A stretch of DNA of 64,000 bases, from NCBI GenBank assembly GCA_013400975.1, contig WBMZ01002995.1, forward strand, positions 173,329-237,328. The letters run 5' to 3'. Position numbers and translations under genes: made by a program. Positions 26,249 through 37,800 of the stretch are shown one piece after another. Each line of letters begins with the position of its first letter. The first letter of the stretch is position 1. The stretch is from Atrichornis clamosus (Eukaryota > Chordata > Aves > Passeriformes > Menuridae). The notes beneath the pieces are model-generated. The model searched no databases and was not told the origin of the DNA. It was given only the letters and a program-made list of their open reading frames with translations.

Positions 26249-26995
26249 CACATCTCCACTCTTCCTTGAAAATTAAGAAAGCAAGAACATGACTTGTACA
26301 GCAGTTTGAAGGTGACAAACAGCCAGTGTGTTTTGAGCAGAAAAGAGAACAGTAATTTCGCCATCAAAATGCACATGAAGGTCTTCACTGGTACCATTCT
26401 ACGTGTTCTCCAATGTCAAATCTTTGTCTATATGAAGCATTCTGAAAGCATGCAGCCTCCTGCATTCTATTTTTTCAGTGGGTTACTAAAATTTTTCAAT
26501 GACCCATGCTCAGCACAGAAAGAAATGTGTTCTTTAATCAAGCTTTATCTGCATTTTAGAGCATCTAGGCTGCCAATTAAGAAACAGAATTTCCATATGA
26601 ATACAGCTATGATTTCACTTGTAGCTTAAACTAATTTCAGTGTAGCTTTGCTTTCAAGATCAGTAATTAAGGAATAAATGATTCCCTGCCATATTCAAAC
26701 ACTAGGACAGTGCTTTTCCTCTCACTTACAGGTACCTTCCCTATCTTTCACTTTTAGCAAGCAATCACAAATATGAGCTCTGTCATCTTTGCCAAGGTGT
26801 TACCAATTTGTACTACACTCTGTTGTGGATATTGGGTGATGGGAGTAGTGGCAGATTCTTACTTGCAGAATTTTACAAACTACTCTTTAATTGTATCTGA
26901 AGCTTTTGGAGGCCTGAAATTCAGCGGCAACATACCATGTTTTGTGCATAATTATTAAAGAAAAATATTAAAAATAAACATGTTAATATGAAAAC
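26249..26995 (+). other. ACAD 3' UTR with poly(A) signals
   Basis: This is the AT-rich trailer after the stop codon. AATAAA occurs at 26673-26678 and again at 26973-26978. The second is followed about 20 nt later by a GT-rich run (CTGTGTGTAATT), the expected arrangement for cleavage. The end point is a prediction. Confidence 0.55.
26973..26978 (+). terminator. Predicted poly(A) signal of the ACAD gene
   Basis: A canonical AATAAA with a downstream GTGTGTAA element, 725 nt after the stop codon. An earlier alternative lies at 26673-26678. Confidence 0.5.
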
Positions 26996-27159
26996 TGTGT
27001 GTAATTACTTAAACTCTTCCTAAAAGAGCCATTTAAGCCAGAAGAGGCAGCCTATATTATTGATTAAAAAAATAAGAATTAAAAATTGCCCCTTAAATTC
27101 CAAAAAAATACACTGGTATTCTGCAGTAGAAAAGAATGTATATGAACAACACTAGCTGG

Positions 27160-28270
27160 AATAATACTACAGGACACTTTATTTGTAAGTTCATAATTAG
27201 TTATTAACGGCAACACATCATACAGTATTTCTAGAAAGTTTTTGAAAAATTGTAGATACAATGTCAATATCTAGGCAACTTAATTTTTTTAATGTTAAAC
27301 TCAGCAATGTAATAGCCTCAACGATTAGAAACTATTTGGTGAGACAAAGCTAAATCTTTAAAATAAAGTACTTTAATGTGACTGCACCTCCAACTAGTGC
27401 ATTATAATATACTTTAATTAAAAATTCAAAATATCTGCCCTTGTATTTCAGACATCATGCAGTGTAGATGTAGGGACTATCACAAACTGGAAAGTAAACA
27501 TACTAATGGTAAAAGTTCAAGTGATTCAATGGAATCATTATGTTTTACATACTTTAAATATAAAGAAAACATTTGTACTGTGTCTGTATTGGTTGGTCCC
27601 AATGATCAAAGGCATTTGCTTAAAAGAATAGATATGTAAACATGATTTGTCACATTTAAATAAAAAAAATGAAGATTCAGTTTTAAGTTACTTCTGCCCA
27701 AAACACACAGTTTGAGCTACTTAAACACTATGAGATCTAACCACATGAGTAATTTTTGGGGGTACCACTATTGCATTTGTTAGCTTCAGGCCAGCCTTTC
27801 AAAAATCCACACATGAAACCTATTTAGAAAGATCCAAATATTCTTCATGCTTTTGCAACCTAGGAATTACCATATGCCTGAAACTGGAGCTCTAATTTAG
27901 AGCATGGCCCAGAATAAAAAGCAGAATGAAAAAAAAGCCTTGAAATTCTGCAATTGCTTCATATTCAAACAACCATTGTTTTCAGTATTGTTTTTTAAAT
28001 CAAATCTAAAAACTATTTTTCCCTAAAAAAACCAATCTACTATGCTATGCTAGCAGTTTCTGCATATTTACAAATAATCCCCCCAAAATAGGGGATGATG
28101 GGAAAAATTCTGATACATTAAGAAAACTATATAAAACATCGCATTAATAGTTAATGCAATTTACAACAATTTCACTGTGTTTCATCAACAGAAATGCCAC
28201 TTTAGATCAATGTCTTCATTAATTAAGACTATAGTTGAAATTACACAATGTAAACCAGAGGTAACATGCA
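27160..28270 (-). other. BET1: BET1 3' UTR (predicted)
   Basis: This is AT-rich sequence downstream of the BET1 stop. The first canonical AATAAA on the minus strand is at 27178-27183, followed by T/GT-rich sequence, which gives a trailer of about 1.1 kb. An ATTAAA overlaps the end of the coding sequence near 28280 but is too early to be the main site. No other gene is seen here. Confidence 0.5.
27178..27183 (-). terminator. BET1: Predicted BET1 poly(A) signal
   Basis: AATAAA on the minus strand (TTTATT on plus). Downstream on the minus strand there is a TGTTGTTC stretch and a GTGTATTTTTTT run suited to cleavage factor binding. Confidence 0.45.
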
Positions 28271-28426
28271 TCACCTCAGTTTAATTATCCAGTATATTAC
28301 AAAAAAAACAAACAATGAAAAGAGCATCATGTAGCATAACAGCTTTGTCTGGCTTCCTCTGGAGAGTGTTCTCAGTCTGCCCATAGTTGCACCTAAAAGT
28401 CCACCCGTAGAGTCAAAATCATTCTC
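28271..28426 (-). CDS. BET1: BET1 coding exon 4 (SNARE end and tail anchor)
   Basis: The 156-nt exon starts after TTTAAAATGTAG. It encodes [20 protein letters not shown], then [14 protein letters not shown] and a hydrophobic tail ending IYWIIKLR, with a TGA stop. ENDFDSTGG replaces the DSQFDSTTG of mammals at the same length. The rest is near-identical to the family. Confidence 0.97.
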   Translation of the reverse strand, partial: ENDFDSTGGLLGATMGRLRTLSRGSQTKLLCYMMLFSLFVFFVIYWIIKLR

Positions 28427-31400
28427 CTACATTTTAAAAAAACAAGCAAACAAAACAAGGAAAAAAAAGTTACTCTGAGAAAAAAAATACCCTTACAGCT
28501 CACTAAGTGTAGTTGTCCCTGTTTCTTCAAAATTTCCAAAACTAAAATTACTTTAGAGGTAAAAATTAATCAGGAGAAACTTTCAGCCATTTATCCAGTG
28601 CTATTTTTACCTGAAGCCAAAGCAAAATGTAAGCAAAAAAGGCATTTCTGACTTCCTTATTTTTTGCTTCCTTCTATTCTTGAATACAATTAAATACAGA
28701 AGTGCCTTTTTAGTGATACTATACATTGTCTAATTGAAAGCCAAGAGTCATATCTGAAGAATAAAGACCTTAGTTGTGCCTTAAAAGTAATGTATTTGTA
28801 CATCGATAATTTTGAATAGAAATAATGTTGCCAAATTAGTCACGTTACAGTCAAAAATATGCTGTCAACATTTTAATACAAATGTTCCTACTAAAAGACA
28901 GGATGTTTTACATTATTCTTAATCCTGCCCCATATTTAAAGAAAGTTAGTTATTAAATACTTACCATTTCTGATAACATTTTATTCTGGTTTTTAACTTC
29001 TGTTCCAATTTCAATGGAAAGCTATTAACAAACAAAAAGTATTAAATATGAGTGATCAGTTATACACAGATTAGAGAACTCAGTCTAAAATACATGACAT
29101 GACTAGCATTTCCCCAGGTAAAATGTGAAAGCAGTTCCTGATACTTTCCAAAAACAAAATAACATGCACAGTATTTTATCAATAACCCTTAAGGAAGTAA
29201 AGATTTTTATTCTGACTGGATGACTCTAAAGAGTCACAGAAGGTACTCAATGCCCCCTTTTCCAGATAATGTCTTACTAGAATTATTGCATGGACTTCCC
29301 AAAATTCAAGATCTAGTCAAGTCTGAAGCAGCTATTTCCCATTTCCTAGAACAACTGTTAAAACCAGTGGCACACGGCACAGAGAACCATGAGCACTGGT
29401 TTGACTCAGTGTTGCTGCAGTTGACACCTGTAACCTGCTAACACATCTCTTCTGACAAGTTGCTGCTATGCTATAAATGGGATTTTCTTGTATGCTTGTG
29501 TAGCCCTTCTCTGTTGTGTGTCACAGAATAACAAGGGCGCCGTGGGACAAGGAGGAAAGCTGCACAAGCCAGGGAGAGTCAGTCCTGAGACAGTGACCAG
29601 GGCCAGCAACGGCTCGGTGGAGCAGCCTGATACAGGTCCCAGGTCAAGCCAGAAAATGAAGTCAGGTTAGGGTTGGAATCAGGGAGGTATGAGACCAGGC
29701 ACACATGGGAGCTGCAACACAGCAGCAATGTCACAAAAGGCAGGAGCCAGCCAGAAGAGCCTTGGCTTAAAGCAGCTCCAGAGTTAAACAGGGGAAAACT
29801 GGCACTGAGCTTGATTCTTAGCAGCTTTTCCTCCCTAACAGTTCTTATCAGCACGCTGCCTGACAACAGCCAGCTCAACTCCGAGAATGGAGAGAACCAC
29901 GTTCCAGGCCCCCATGCTTTGGATTAGCCAAAACCCATTTGTTTTTATATGTCACAGCCTGAATCTCATTATTTCATACTGATGCATTTCAGTCAGGGGT
30001 GAAACTGATTTAACACGAGGCTTCTTGGAAGATTATGTGAAGGCTATTCCATATGCCAGGATTATCACATTGCACTAAAAGATGCAACTACAGAAAGAGC
30101 TCCTTGGCACATCATGATCTGCACTGTCGACATACACCAATTTTGAAATGTAACATACCAGAGGAGGAGACAAGAAATGAAATTTGATTACAAAGGTCAA
30201 AGCTTTTCTTTTTACCCCCTTAACTTGTTCTAAATTCTTATTCTAAACCTGTTTAATTTCTCTTTGAGACTAAACCAATTTTAAGCAACAGTATTAGCAG
30301 TAGGACTTTGAATGCATTCAAGCCTAAAAATTCACTGGAATGTATTTTACAAAACTTTAAAGCTTCTAAGAAGAAGAAACCCACACAATTTTAATCTCAG
30401 AGCTGTCTTTCAGTTAGACTTGTTTGAAAGAAGTCCTCCATCTCTGAAAGGAATTGGAATAATTAGAACAACAAACTTCAGAGGATATTAGCACGCTATT
30501 TCTAAAAGCTGTTTTCACATTATGTATTTTTTGACTGCAACTCCCATTCCCCGCTACCCTGCACTGCTGAGAGAGAGGAAATAGAGAAAATCAGGAGTGA
30601 AGCTGAGTCCAGGAAGAAGGGAGGGATAGGGGGAAGGTATTTTAAGATTTTCTCATTACCCTACTAATTTGACTGTCAATAAATTAATTTCCCAAGTCAA
30701 GTCTGTTTTGCCCATGACAGTAACTGGTGAGTAATCTCTCCCTGCCCTTATCTTGGCACACAAACCTTTTGTCGTACTGTTTCATTCCTGATCCACCTGA
30801 GGAGAGGTGTGACAGAGCAGCTTTGATGGTCACCTGTCACCTAGCCAGGGTTAACACACCACAGTTTTACATTTCTGTTTTAAACTAAGTCTACTGCTTC
30901 ACTGATTCATATAATTTAATCAATACATGTGACAGTACCACTGTAATTAAATACATACCGATTTAATGGCGCTGACTTTTGTACGCAGACTTTCTGTTAA
31001 CCTGTCATTCTCTTCTTCATAAACACTGTACCCACTGTTGGTATAGCCATAGTTACCTGCAGCTGCTCCATCACCTGTAAACACAACAGTCAGTAGTTAG
31101 ACAGGAAACACCACTGGAGCAAGTGCTCTGCATGTTCCTGAGACAGGGACTCAACCTTTTTCCAAATGCATAAGTTACCTTTCCATATGCAAATAAGAGA
31201 AATTGAGGAATGGCTGTAGTTTAGTACTACCAAATTTTTTCCCTGATAAGTGTTTTCAGAGATCTATGGAAATCAACTCAGGCATGGAAATGTGAAGGAA
31301 GAATTGAGGCCATTACACGTGTTAAATCAAACTGAAAATAGGAGAGTTGAGACCATTCTCTAACAAAGACAAATATCACTTGATCACACATTTAAAGGAG

Positions 31401-34400
31401 AAACTATACTATGATCCTTACATGAGTTTCTTTACAAACAAGACCTCAGAGCAGAAGCCAGGCCTCTAAGCAGAATATTGCTGTTTCGTCACCACTCTAG
31501 AGCCACCACTCTACAGTTCCATTCCTACTCCTCCCTGTGTGTTTTGGGTGATGGAGCTTCAGGACTGCCAGCCAGACAACTGAGTCAGCAGTGTATGTGG
31601 GGCAGAACGGAATGAAAGCTGCTCAGCTCCACACGTTTGCTTCTTCCAACCTCTAATAAAGATCTCCTACAGACAGCAGCTGGACAGCAGCATGGGCACA
31701 GGAGAATTTAAGTCATGTCCAGTCAAGGCAAAAATCAAGTCTTAGACCTCAAATCTAAGACTTGAAAACAATGAAGAGAGATCAAGACTTAGAAAGGCAA
31801 ACAGAAAAGAACAACTATAAGCTTTATGATAAAGATCCCACTAGGTTAATTCAACTAACAATACAGTTATAACATTAGTAATTATTTTTAAATATACATA
31901 AATAAATATTTTTATGACTAGTCAGAATGGCACACTAAAATTGAATGCCTTTTAAATATACCTTAAAGACTTTGTGTTTGGGTGGACTTTTTACAGAAAA
32001 AAGGAGAGAAGAGACACCAAGCACATTCACAACGAGAGCTCCATCTCAAACAGCTCCACTGTGTGCTTCACATACATAATTTTAATATTTTAAAACAGAG
32101 CATTACAATGCTATTTTGACAATATAATTCTATACTAATCCATGAAGCCATTCTTTAGATCTAAATAAAGATGATTTTTTAGTTTGTAGTTGTAAATAGT
32201 TACTCTGTAAATTAAGCTAATGACAAGACTGAATCACAGGATCACAGAATATTCTGAGTTAGAAGGGACCCACAAGGATCACCAAAGTCCAACTCCCGGC
32301 CCTGCCTGTCACCGAAGGACAACCCCAGGAGTCACACCAAGTGCCCGAGAGCATTGTCCGAACACTTTTTGAACTCTGTCAGGTTTGGTGCTGTGACCAC
32401 TTTCCTGGAGAGCCTGTTACAGTGCCCAACCATCCTCTGGGTGAAAAACCTTTTTCTAATATCCAAGCAAAAACTCTCCTGACACAATTTCAGGCCATTC
32501 TGTTGAGTCCCATCACTGATAACCACAGAGATCAGTGTCTGCCTCTCCTCTTCCCCTCATGAGGAAGTTGCAGACTGCGATGAAGTGTATGTTTCTATCA
32601 CAGTGACTCAAGAAGCCTTTTTTCCCCCACCTAAATTAAAAGTACCAATGCCTAACACAGAAACTGGGCTAAAATTTTATAATTTAAGAGTCAGGGTTGT
32701 TCTCACTGTCTGGTTTTACAACTGCATCTAACTACAGTGCTTCTACCAAGTGACACAAAATTTTGAATATGTTCTTAACTTAATATACCCTACAGCTTCA
32801 TGCCAAAACACCGTAACTGGGATTCTAATATGGACTGTGACAATGCAGATATGAACAAGTACCCCAAAGCTTTTCAACAGGCACAGCTGCTTCTTTTTAT
32901 GTCATAGGAAGCACAACAAAGAAGCCTGGCTACAACTGTTCATGAGAAGGACAGAAACTTCAGCATGGCAGTTCTGCAGGCTGTCCTGCAACATTGCTCA
33001 TTGACATGTAATAGGGACATGACCACAACAAAATTGCAGGCTAGGAGAGAGGCACCAGGTAGCTGGTGACACCTGCAGAAGTGCTGGTACCTTCTATTTC
33101 CAGCCTATTAAATAAAAAATAGTTCTGAACTGACAGCTGAAATGTCAAGGTAAAACACACGATTTTGCTGCTGCTGGTAACAGACATTTAAGTGTTTCAC
33201 TTAACCTTCCAGAAGATTTGTTTAAAAAGCAGTTGCAGGATGATCCTTAAGACACTGTTTGCCAAGGACAGCCTCAAAGCAGGCATGCTCTTTCTTCCAC
33301 ACTCCTGGCATAAACATCCATCTCCTCTTCAGAAGCAACACAGTGAGCTGGGTGGCCTCCAGTCCAAGCCCTCTCAGTTCATACCCAAGAGTGAGCTGTC
33401 AGTCTGACAAAGGGCAGGGCTGAAGACCTAAGCACTATCAAATGTCCACCTTGTTATGATAAACATCCCAACCCCTCTCTTGATCTACTAAAAAGCATTC
33501 ACACGACTTGTTTTATCTCATGAAAATACTGTTGCACAACACAAGTCTAAAGTAAATCTTGGATAGTGTCAGGCACAGCTGGTTTAGCCATGTGGCATTT
33601 ACCAGCCCTAAATACTTTCTAGGAAGAAGCCCCAGAATTCAGTAACACACTTCCGAGGCGTAAATATCTCCTGCGCTTTTCAGTGCTGTCACAGCACCCA
33701 CGTGGCTGTAGAACATGACGTGGGAGTTCAAAGTTTCCTTATAGTAATCAACATGACTGCTAGTTGAAAAATGAGGCCTAAGTTGCTCAAAACACTCAGC
33801 ATGTACTCTGCAAAGATTTCTCTATTTGCACCAGATTATATTTGTAATAAATTTATAATAGTTGGGGGTTGCTTTTATTTTCCACCCCAAACCCAGCAAA
33901 CATAGGTAAGTACTAAACTAAAAAAACAACTCCAAATTTGGAAAGTACTTGACTAAAGAGCAACAAATCAGTCCATCCATGGGAACACGGCTCAAACTAT
34001 CACATTAGAACAATTAAAAAACATCAGCACAACTAAATGGAGAAACTATTTACAAGAGCGTGTAGTAGCAGGACAAGGGGAATGGGTTCAAACTGAAAGG
34101 GAGTATACTTTGATTTAATATTAGGAAGAAAGTCTTTACTGAGAAGGCGATGAGGCATTGGAACAAGTTTCCAGGGAAGTCATGGATGCCCCATTCCTGA
34201 AGTGTCCGAGGCCAGGCTGGATGGGGCTCTGAGAACCTGTCCAACTTCTGGTGGAAGGTGTCCCTGCCCACGGCATGAGGGGTGGAACTACACGGTCTTT
34301 AAAGTCACTTCCAAACCAAACCCTATGATTCTATGATAAATACAACCCCCAGTGCTGCTCCGTAAAGCCAGCTGGGCCAGAAAGAGAGGCAGAGGCAGGG

Positions 34401-34565
34401 CTGACGACGTTTCCCCGCCGAAGCTCCCGAGCTCTGCCGCAACCCTGCCCTCAGGGGCCCAGACCCCCTCACTCCTCCCCCGCCCCGACTCCTGCCCGGG
34501 GCCGAGCCCTGCCCGTCTGGCGGCCCGGGGCCGCCGCCGCGCTTACCCAGCCCCGCGCGCCTCAT
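28271..34565 (-). CDS. BET1: BET1, Golgi vesicular membrane-trafficking SNARE (complete, four coding exons)
   Basis: Minus-strand exons 34547-34565, 30959-31074, 28965-29021 and 28271-28426 join (19+116+57+156 nt) into a 115-aa protein. The mammalian protein is about 118 aa. BET1 is the Qc-SNARE of the ER-to-Golgi complex with syntaxin-5, membrin/GS27 and Sec22b/Ykt6, and is a tail-anchored membrane protein. Visible features are the MRRAGLG start, a Tyr/Gly/Asn-rich head (residues 13-25), a SNARE helix from about residue 26 to 88 with the zero-layer Gln at 57 (EVKNQNK), and a C-terminal membrane segment (about 93-114, [18 protein letters not shown]) ending KLR. All introns are GT-AG, of 3472, 1937 and 538 bp. 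The start sits in a CpG island. The gene converges on the ACAD gene. Confidence 0.97.
28965..29021 (-). CDS. BET1: BET1 coding exon 3 (SNARE zero layer)
   Basis: The 57-nt (19-codon) exon lies between GTTAATAG and GTAAGT. It encodes [19 protein letters not shown], the central part of the SNARE motif with the zero-layer glutamine. Confidence 0.97.
29022..30958 (-). other. BET1: BET1 intron 2
   Basis: AT-rich, with a GC-richer block at about 29500-29910 that has long open frames on both strands but no similarity I recognise. It could be an old repeat. Confidence 0.7.
30959..31074 (-). CDS. BET1: BET1 coding exon 2
   Basis: The 116-nt exon lies between TTTACAG and GTATGT. It encodes [19 protein letters not shown], then [20 protein letters not shown]. 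This is the variable head and the first half of the SNARE helix. EEEN-RLTESLR is the strongly conserved BET1 block. Confidence 0.97.
32232..32585 (-). mobile_element. CR1 LINE fragment in BET1 intron 1
   Basis: Starting at AATCACAGGATCACAGAATA, it carries the CR1 3' region in reverse complement: GAAGGGACCCACAAGGATCA, later GAGCATTGTCC, and CTCCTCTTCCCCTCATGAGG. It is a different subfamily from the 17.9-kb copy. Because BET1 is on minus, it lies sense to the gene. Confidence 0.88.
33699..33723. promoter_or_regulatory. Possible UPR/E-box pair in BET1 intron 1
   Basis: CACGTG (33699-33704) and TGACGTGG (33716-33723, XBP1/ATF6 type UPRE core) lie 11 bp apart, about 840 bp inside the gene from the ATG. 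This is a motif match only. Confidence 0.3.
34058..34337 (+). mobile_element. CR1 LINE 3' end in BET1 intron 1, next to the promoter
   Basis: A plus-strand CR1 3' end runs from the GGACAAGGGGAATGGGTTC motif through GGAAGGTGTCCCTGCCC to the terminal ATTCTATGATA. Its 3' end lies 210 bp from the exon 1 donor and borders the CpG island. Confidence 0.9.
34547..34565 (-). CDS. BET1: BET1 coding exon 1
   Basis: The exon holds 19 coding nt, MRRAGL plus one base, and is followed by a GTAAGC donor at the CpG island edge. The ATG has G at -3. The exon continues rightward as 5' UTR, with an undetermined start probably between 34600 and 34820. Confidence 0.93.
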
Positions 34566-34597
34566 GGCTGTGCCCTCAGCTGCCGCGGGAGGAGCGC

Positions 34598-34655
34598 GAG
34601 GAGGAGGAGAAGGAGGAGAAGGAGGATGAGGAGGAAGAAGAGGAAGAAGAGGAGG
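34598..34655 (-). repeat. GGA/GAA polypurine tract (polypyrimidine in BET1 sense)
   Basis: 57 of 58 bases are purines on the plus strand (one T at 34627), built of GGA, GAG and GAA triplets. In BET1 sense it is a C/T tract ending about 33 nt before the ATG, so it lies in the 5' UTR or core promoter. Confidence 0.85.
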
Positions 34656-34780
34656 TAATGATGAGCGCCGCAGGGACACGGCGGGACTCCGCGCGGCTGC
34701 CGCCGACCATTCACCCGCGAGAGCCACGACAGCGCTCGGCGCGCGGGGCCCGCTGGGTGCGCGGCCGGGCCGCGCGGGGG

Positions 34781-34800
34781 CTGCTGGGGGCTGTAGTCCC
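34781..34800 (-). promoter_or_regulatory. ZNF143/THAP11-type promoter element
   Basis: On the minus strand the site reads GGGACTACAGCCCCCAGCAG. This fits the ACTACAxxxCCCAGCA promoter motif bound by ZNF143 and THAP11/HCFC1. It lies about 215 nt upstream of the BET1 ATG, a typical position. It is a motif match by eye only. Confidence 0.6.
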
Positions 34801-34849
34801 GTGCCGAGGGCCGTAACACACTGTAAAAAAAAAATTAAAATTCCTTGCT

Positions 34850-37800
34850 GAATGGAGCTTTTCATTTCTTCCCCCCCCCCATTTATTTAGAAGTAACAGG
34901 CATGCTACTGCAGCATACAGCAAGTCGGACTGGAAACACGAAAATATCATTATTATTGGATCTTCAGTTCAGTCTGAACGATTTAAATTTCGATTGCAAA
35001 GATAATTTCTCCTTCATTTTTTAACCCCTTGCAATACTTTAGCAGAAATGGGGTTTGTCTGCTTCTATGAAATATGTGACACACTCTATACGAGTGAATT
35101 GTATTCATTTGCCTGGATGATACCGGAAGGATTTACCCAATGTAAAGAAAACAACACAATGGAGTCCATTCAGAGTTTGTTGTTTCAGCTGTGGTGCCCA
35201 CTGGACTAAAGAAGCTGCACTGGCTTTTCCTATCACAACCTGCTGCCTTATCATTAATTGCTTTGGCATTTGTGTTCTAGTAGGAACCAGGACACTCAGT
35301 ATTGGACCAGCACCCACTTGTATTGTACAAGGTATATAAACACAGACCACAGCTCCTTCTTCAATGAGCTTGCAGTACAGCAAGAGTCTTCACCTAGGTG
35401 GGCAGGGTTGTAGAAGGAAGAATAAAATAATTCTGGTCAATAAGAAGGCGTGTGGCATCCTGCTGATATCCTGCTGACATCCTGTGTAATTGCTGTAATA
35501 CAGCCCAAGTATCTTTTTTGCAGTGCACAAACCCATAAATACTTACAGCATTTCTTTTCTCTCCATTTTCCGTCAATTTTCAAAGTGAAATTGAGACCTT
35601 AGTCTTGTATCTACCCAACTTCAAGACTGACACTGAGAAACTGCTCATGTGTGCTCAGTCACCTCTGGATGCCTACGTCTCAAACAACACTCAAAGAGAA
35701 AAGCTAGTTAATGTAGAAAATGGCCCTTTATTTAATTTTTGATAATTTAAACAGTTTATCCAAAATTTCAACTATGGCATTATTTGCACTTTCAAAGCAG
35801 AAAAGAAGACCAAGAAGAAATGAGCTGCAGAGCTGTCACCTTTACTGCTCACTGTGAAGCTAATCTCCACAGGATTTTGTCTAGAACTCAGCAATTCTTA
35901 CAGGAATTTGCAAGCTGCCATCATTGATAACCTGAGACTTGATTTACATCAGTTAAGGGAAACAAATCAGTTGTTTTAAGGAAAGGAAAAGTGCTATCAC
36001 CAGATTAAAGCTCAAAGCCCTTTGAGCTAAAACAATTTGATGTTCACAGATGGGCCCATTTCTTACCTTACCAGGGCAAAGAGGTCTCTTAAAGGATCAC
36101 ATGCTTAAAGCAACAAAATTTAGATGTTGCAAAATTTACAGAAAATTAACAGATTCTGAGAAAAACTTCTTCCTGAGTGCTTCAGATTTGAACTAGGGCT
36201 CTATTAGGAGTAACATCCTCATCATCACAGTTTTTAGAGAAGAGCTATTGTGACAGTCTATGCAACAATTAAGCAATCAGAGAGTAAAACTGAAGCTTCA
36301 GGAGGCAGTGGGAAAATGTCTGTTAGAAACAGCTGGCATGAGTCTCTCATTGTCAGGTAAAATTTTGTTTACATTTTTGTCTTCATACACCATCCAAGAA
36401 TATTATTGCATTTGGTGGCATTGCTATATGAAAAGATTTGTCTTTACAGTATTTGCATATTCTATGTCACCCTTCTTTTTTCTGCACATGACTCATCTTC
36501 CATTTTTCAGTAAATATGGTTTTATACATAACTAGGTAAAATGTACATCTCCCCACAAGGATTGTAGTTATAGTTCATGTTAAGGGGCTCATTTTTCATT
36601 TTTGCTTACATTTTCTGAAAAATAAAATCCCAGTTAACCACTTGTAAGGTGTTCACAACTCATAGTGTTTAGATATATAATCTCCTTATGATTTTCTCAA
36701 ATAACATCTTGAGTCTATATGCAATTTGTGAACAGCATATTTAATTCTACAGCTTCTTACAGGAAAGCGTGGAAAAGATACTGACATGATTAATGTTTCA
36801 AATCCATTTTAATCATATTGAATTTATGATTTTTTCATGCACTGAAAGAACCTCATAGAAAAGTTAATTCTATAGATCTCCTGGCATTACAATAAGGAAA
36901 TTGCAATTCCATCTCAGTGCAGAGACTGTACATAGAGGTCAACTGGGTGTCATTAATATTCACTATGTTTATGTTATATTTCCATTGATCGGCTTGTATT
37001 CATATTAACTATTTCACAGAGTGAGCCTGTGGAGAAAATACCATTTTTCTGCTGAGGTTATTAACTGTACTCCTGTTGGCTTTCTGGCCTGTGTGCACAC
37101 AGAGGTGTGCCCTGAACTCCTCGGCTGTGCAAACCAGCTGTGCATGGTTAGATAGCAGGTGTGGCTGCAGCTGTGCCGTAGCATCTGCAGTTCTTCCTGC
37201 CAGGAAGCCTAAACGAGTAGCCAGCAAGTGGTTTTAAGATGACTGATTCATCAATGTTTTGTTTACCAGTGACAACATATAGGAAGAAAAAACACGTTAA
37301 AAAAAAAGAGTAAAGATGTGTGCAGCCTGCAAGCTTACCTGTGTTGTCAATGCTTTTACAATCTTTTAATAGAAGCCTACTACAGGTGTGTCATTGTCAG
37401 AGACCCTGCTGAGGAAATGTGTATGTCAGTCTCCTTTCCCCAAAATATTAATGAACAATTACGACAATTTAAAAAACAAAGAAAGATGTCCTTTATAAAA
37501 TACATGTTCCACATGCCCTACCAACTATCCTATCATTGCTACTACATTTTGGTTCTCTTTACTGACTCAAATTAAACTAGATGAATACATTTACATGGCA
37601 AACAGTCCATATATTATAGGATTACTTCATGTTTCTACTGCTAAAGTGATAAAAAGGAAAAAAAACCCACAGGGAAGCTGATTCAAAGATCCTGTAAAAT
37701 CAATCTTCCAATAACATCTGAAAACCCATGACTCTTTTAACATGATATAATAATGAAATTATTTTCATCAAACTATTAAATAAGTAATCAGAATGCCAAT

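Larger units (their letters stand above)
31075..34546 (-). other. BET1: BET1 intron 1
   Basis: It holds two CR1 fragments (32232-32585 and 34058-34337). An E-box CACGTG lies at 33699-33704, followed by TGACGTGG at 33716-33723. The rest is unassigned AT-rich sequence. Confidence 0.8.
34370..34830 (-). promoter_or_regulatory. BET1: BET1 CpG-island promoter and 5' UTR
   Basis: An abrupt GC- and CpG-rich island lies in otherwise AT-rich DNA. It covers the BET1 start codon, first donor site and upstream region. No TATA box is evident, as expected for a housekeeping trafficking gene. It contains a polypurine/polypyrimidine tract and a ZNF143/THAP11-type element (listed separately). Long open frames on both strands here are products of GC richness. 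Confidence 0.85.

Noticed and set aside
34352..34816. 154-codon plus-strand open frame rich in Glu over the BET1 promoter
   Set aside because: It lies antisense to the BET1 5' UTR, and the poly-Glu comes from the GGA/GAA tract. A GC-rich island with few stops explains it.
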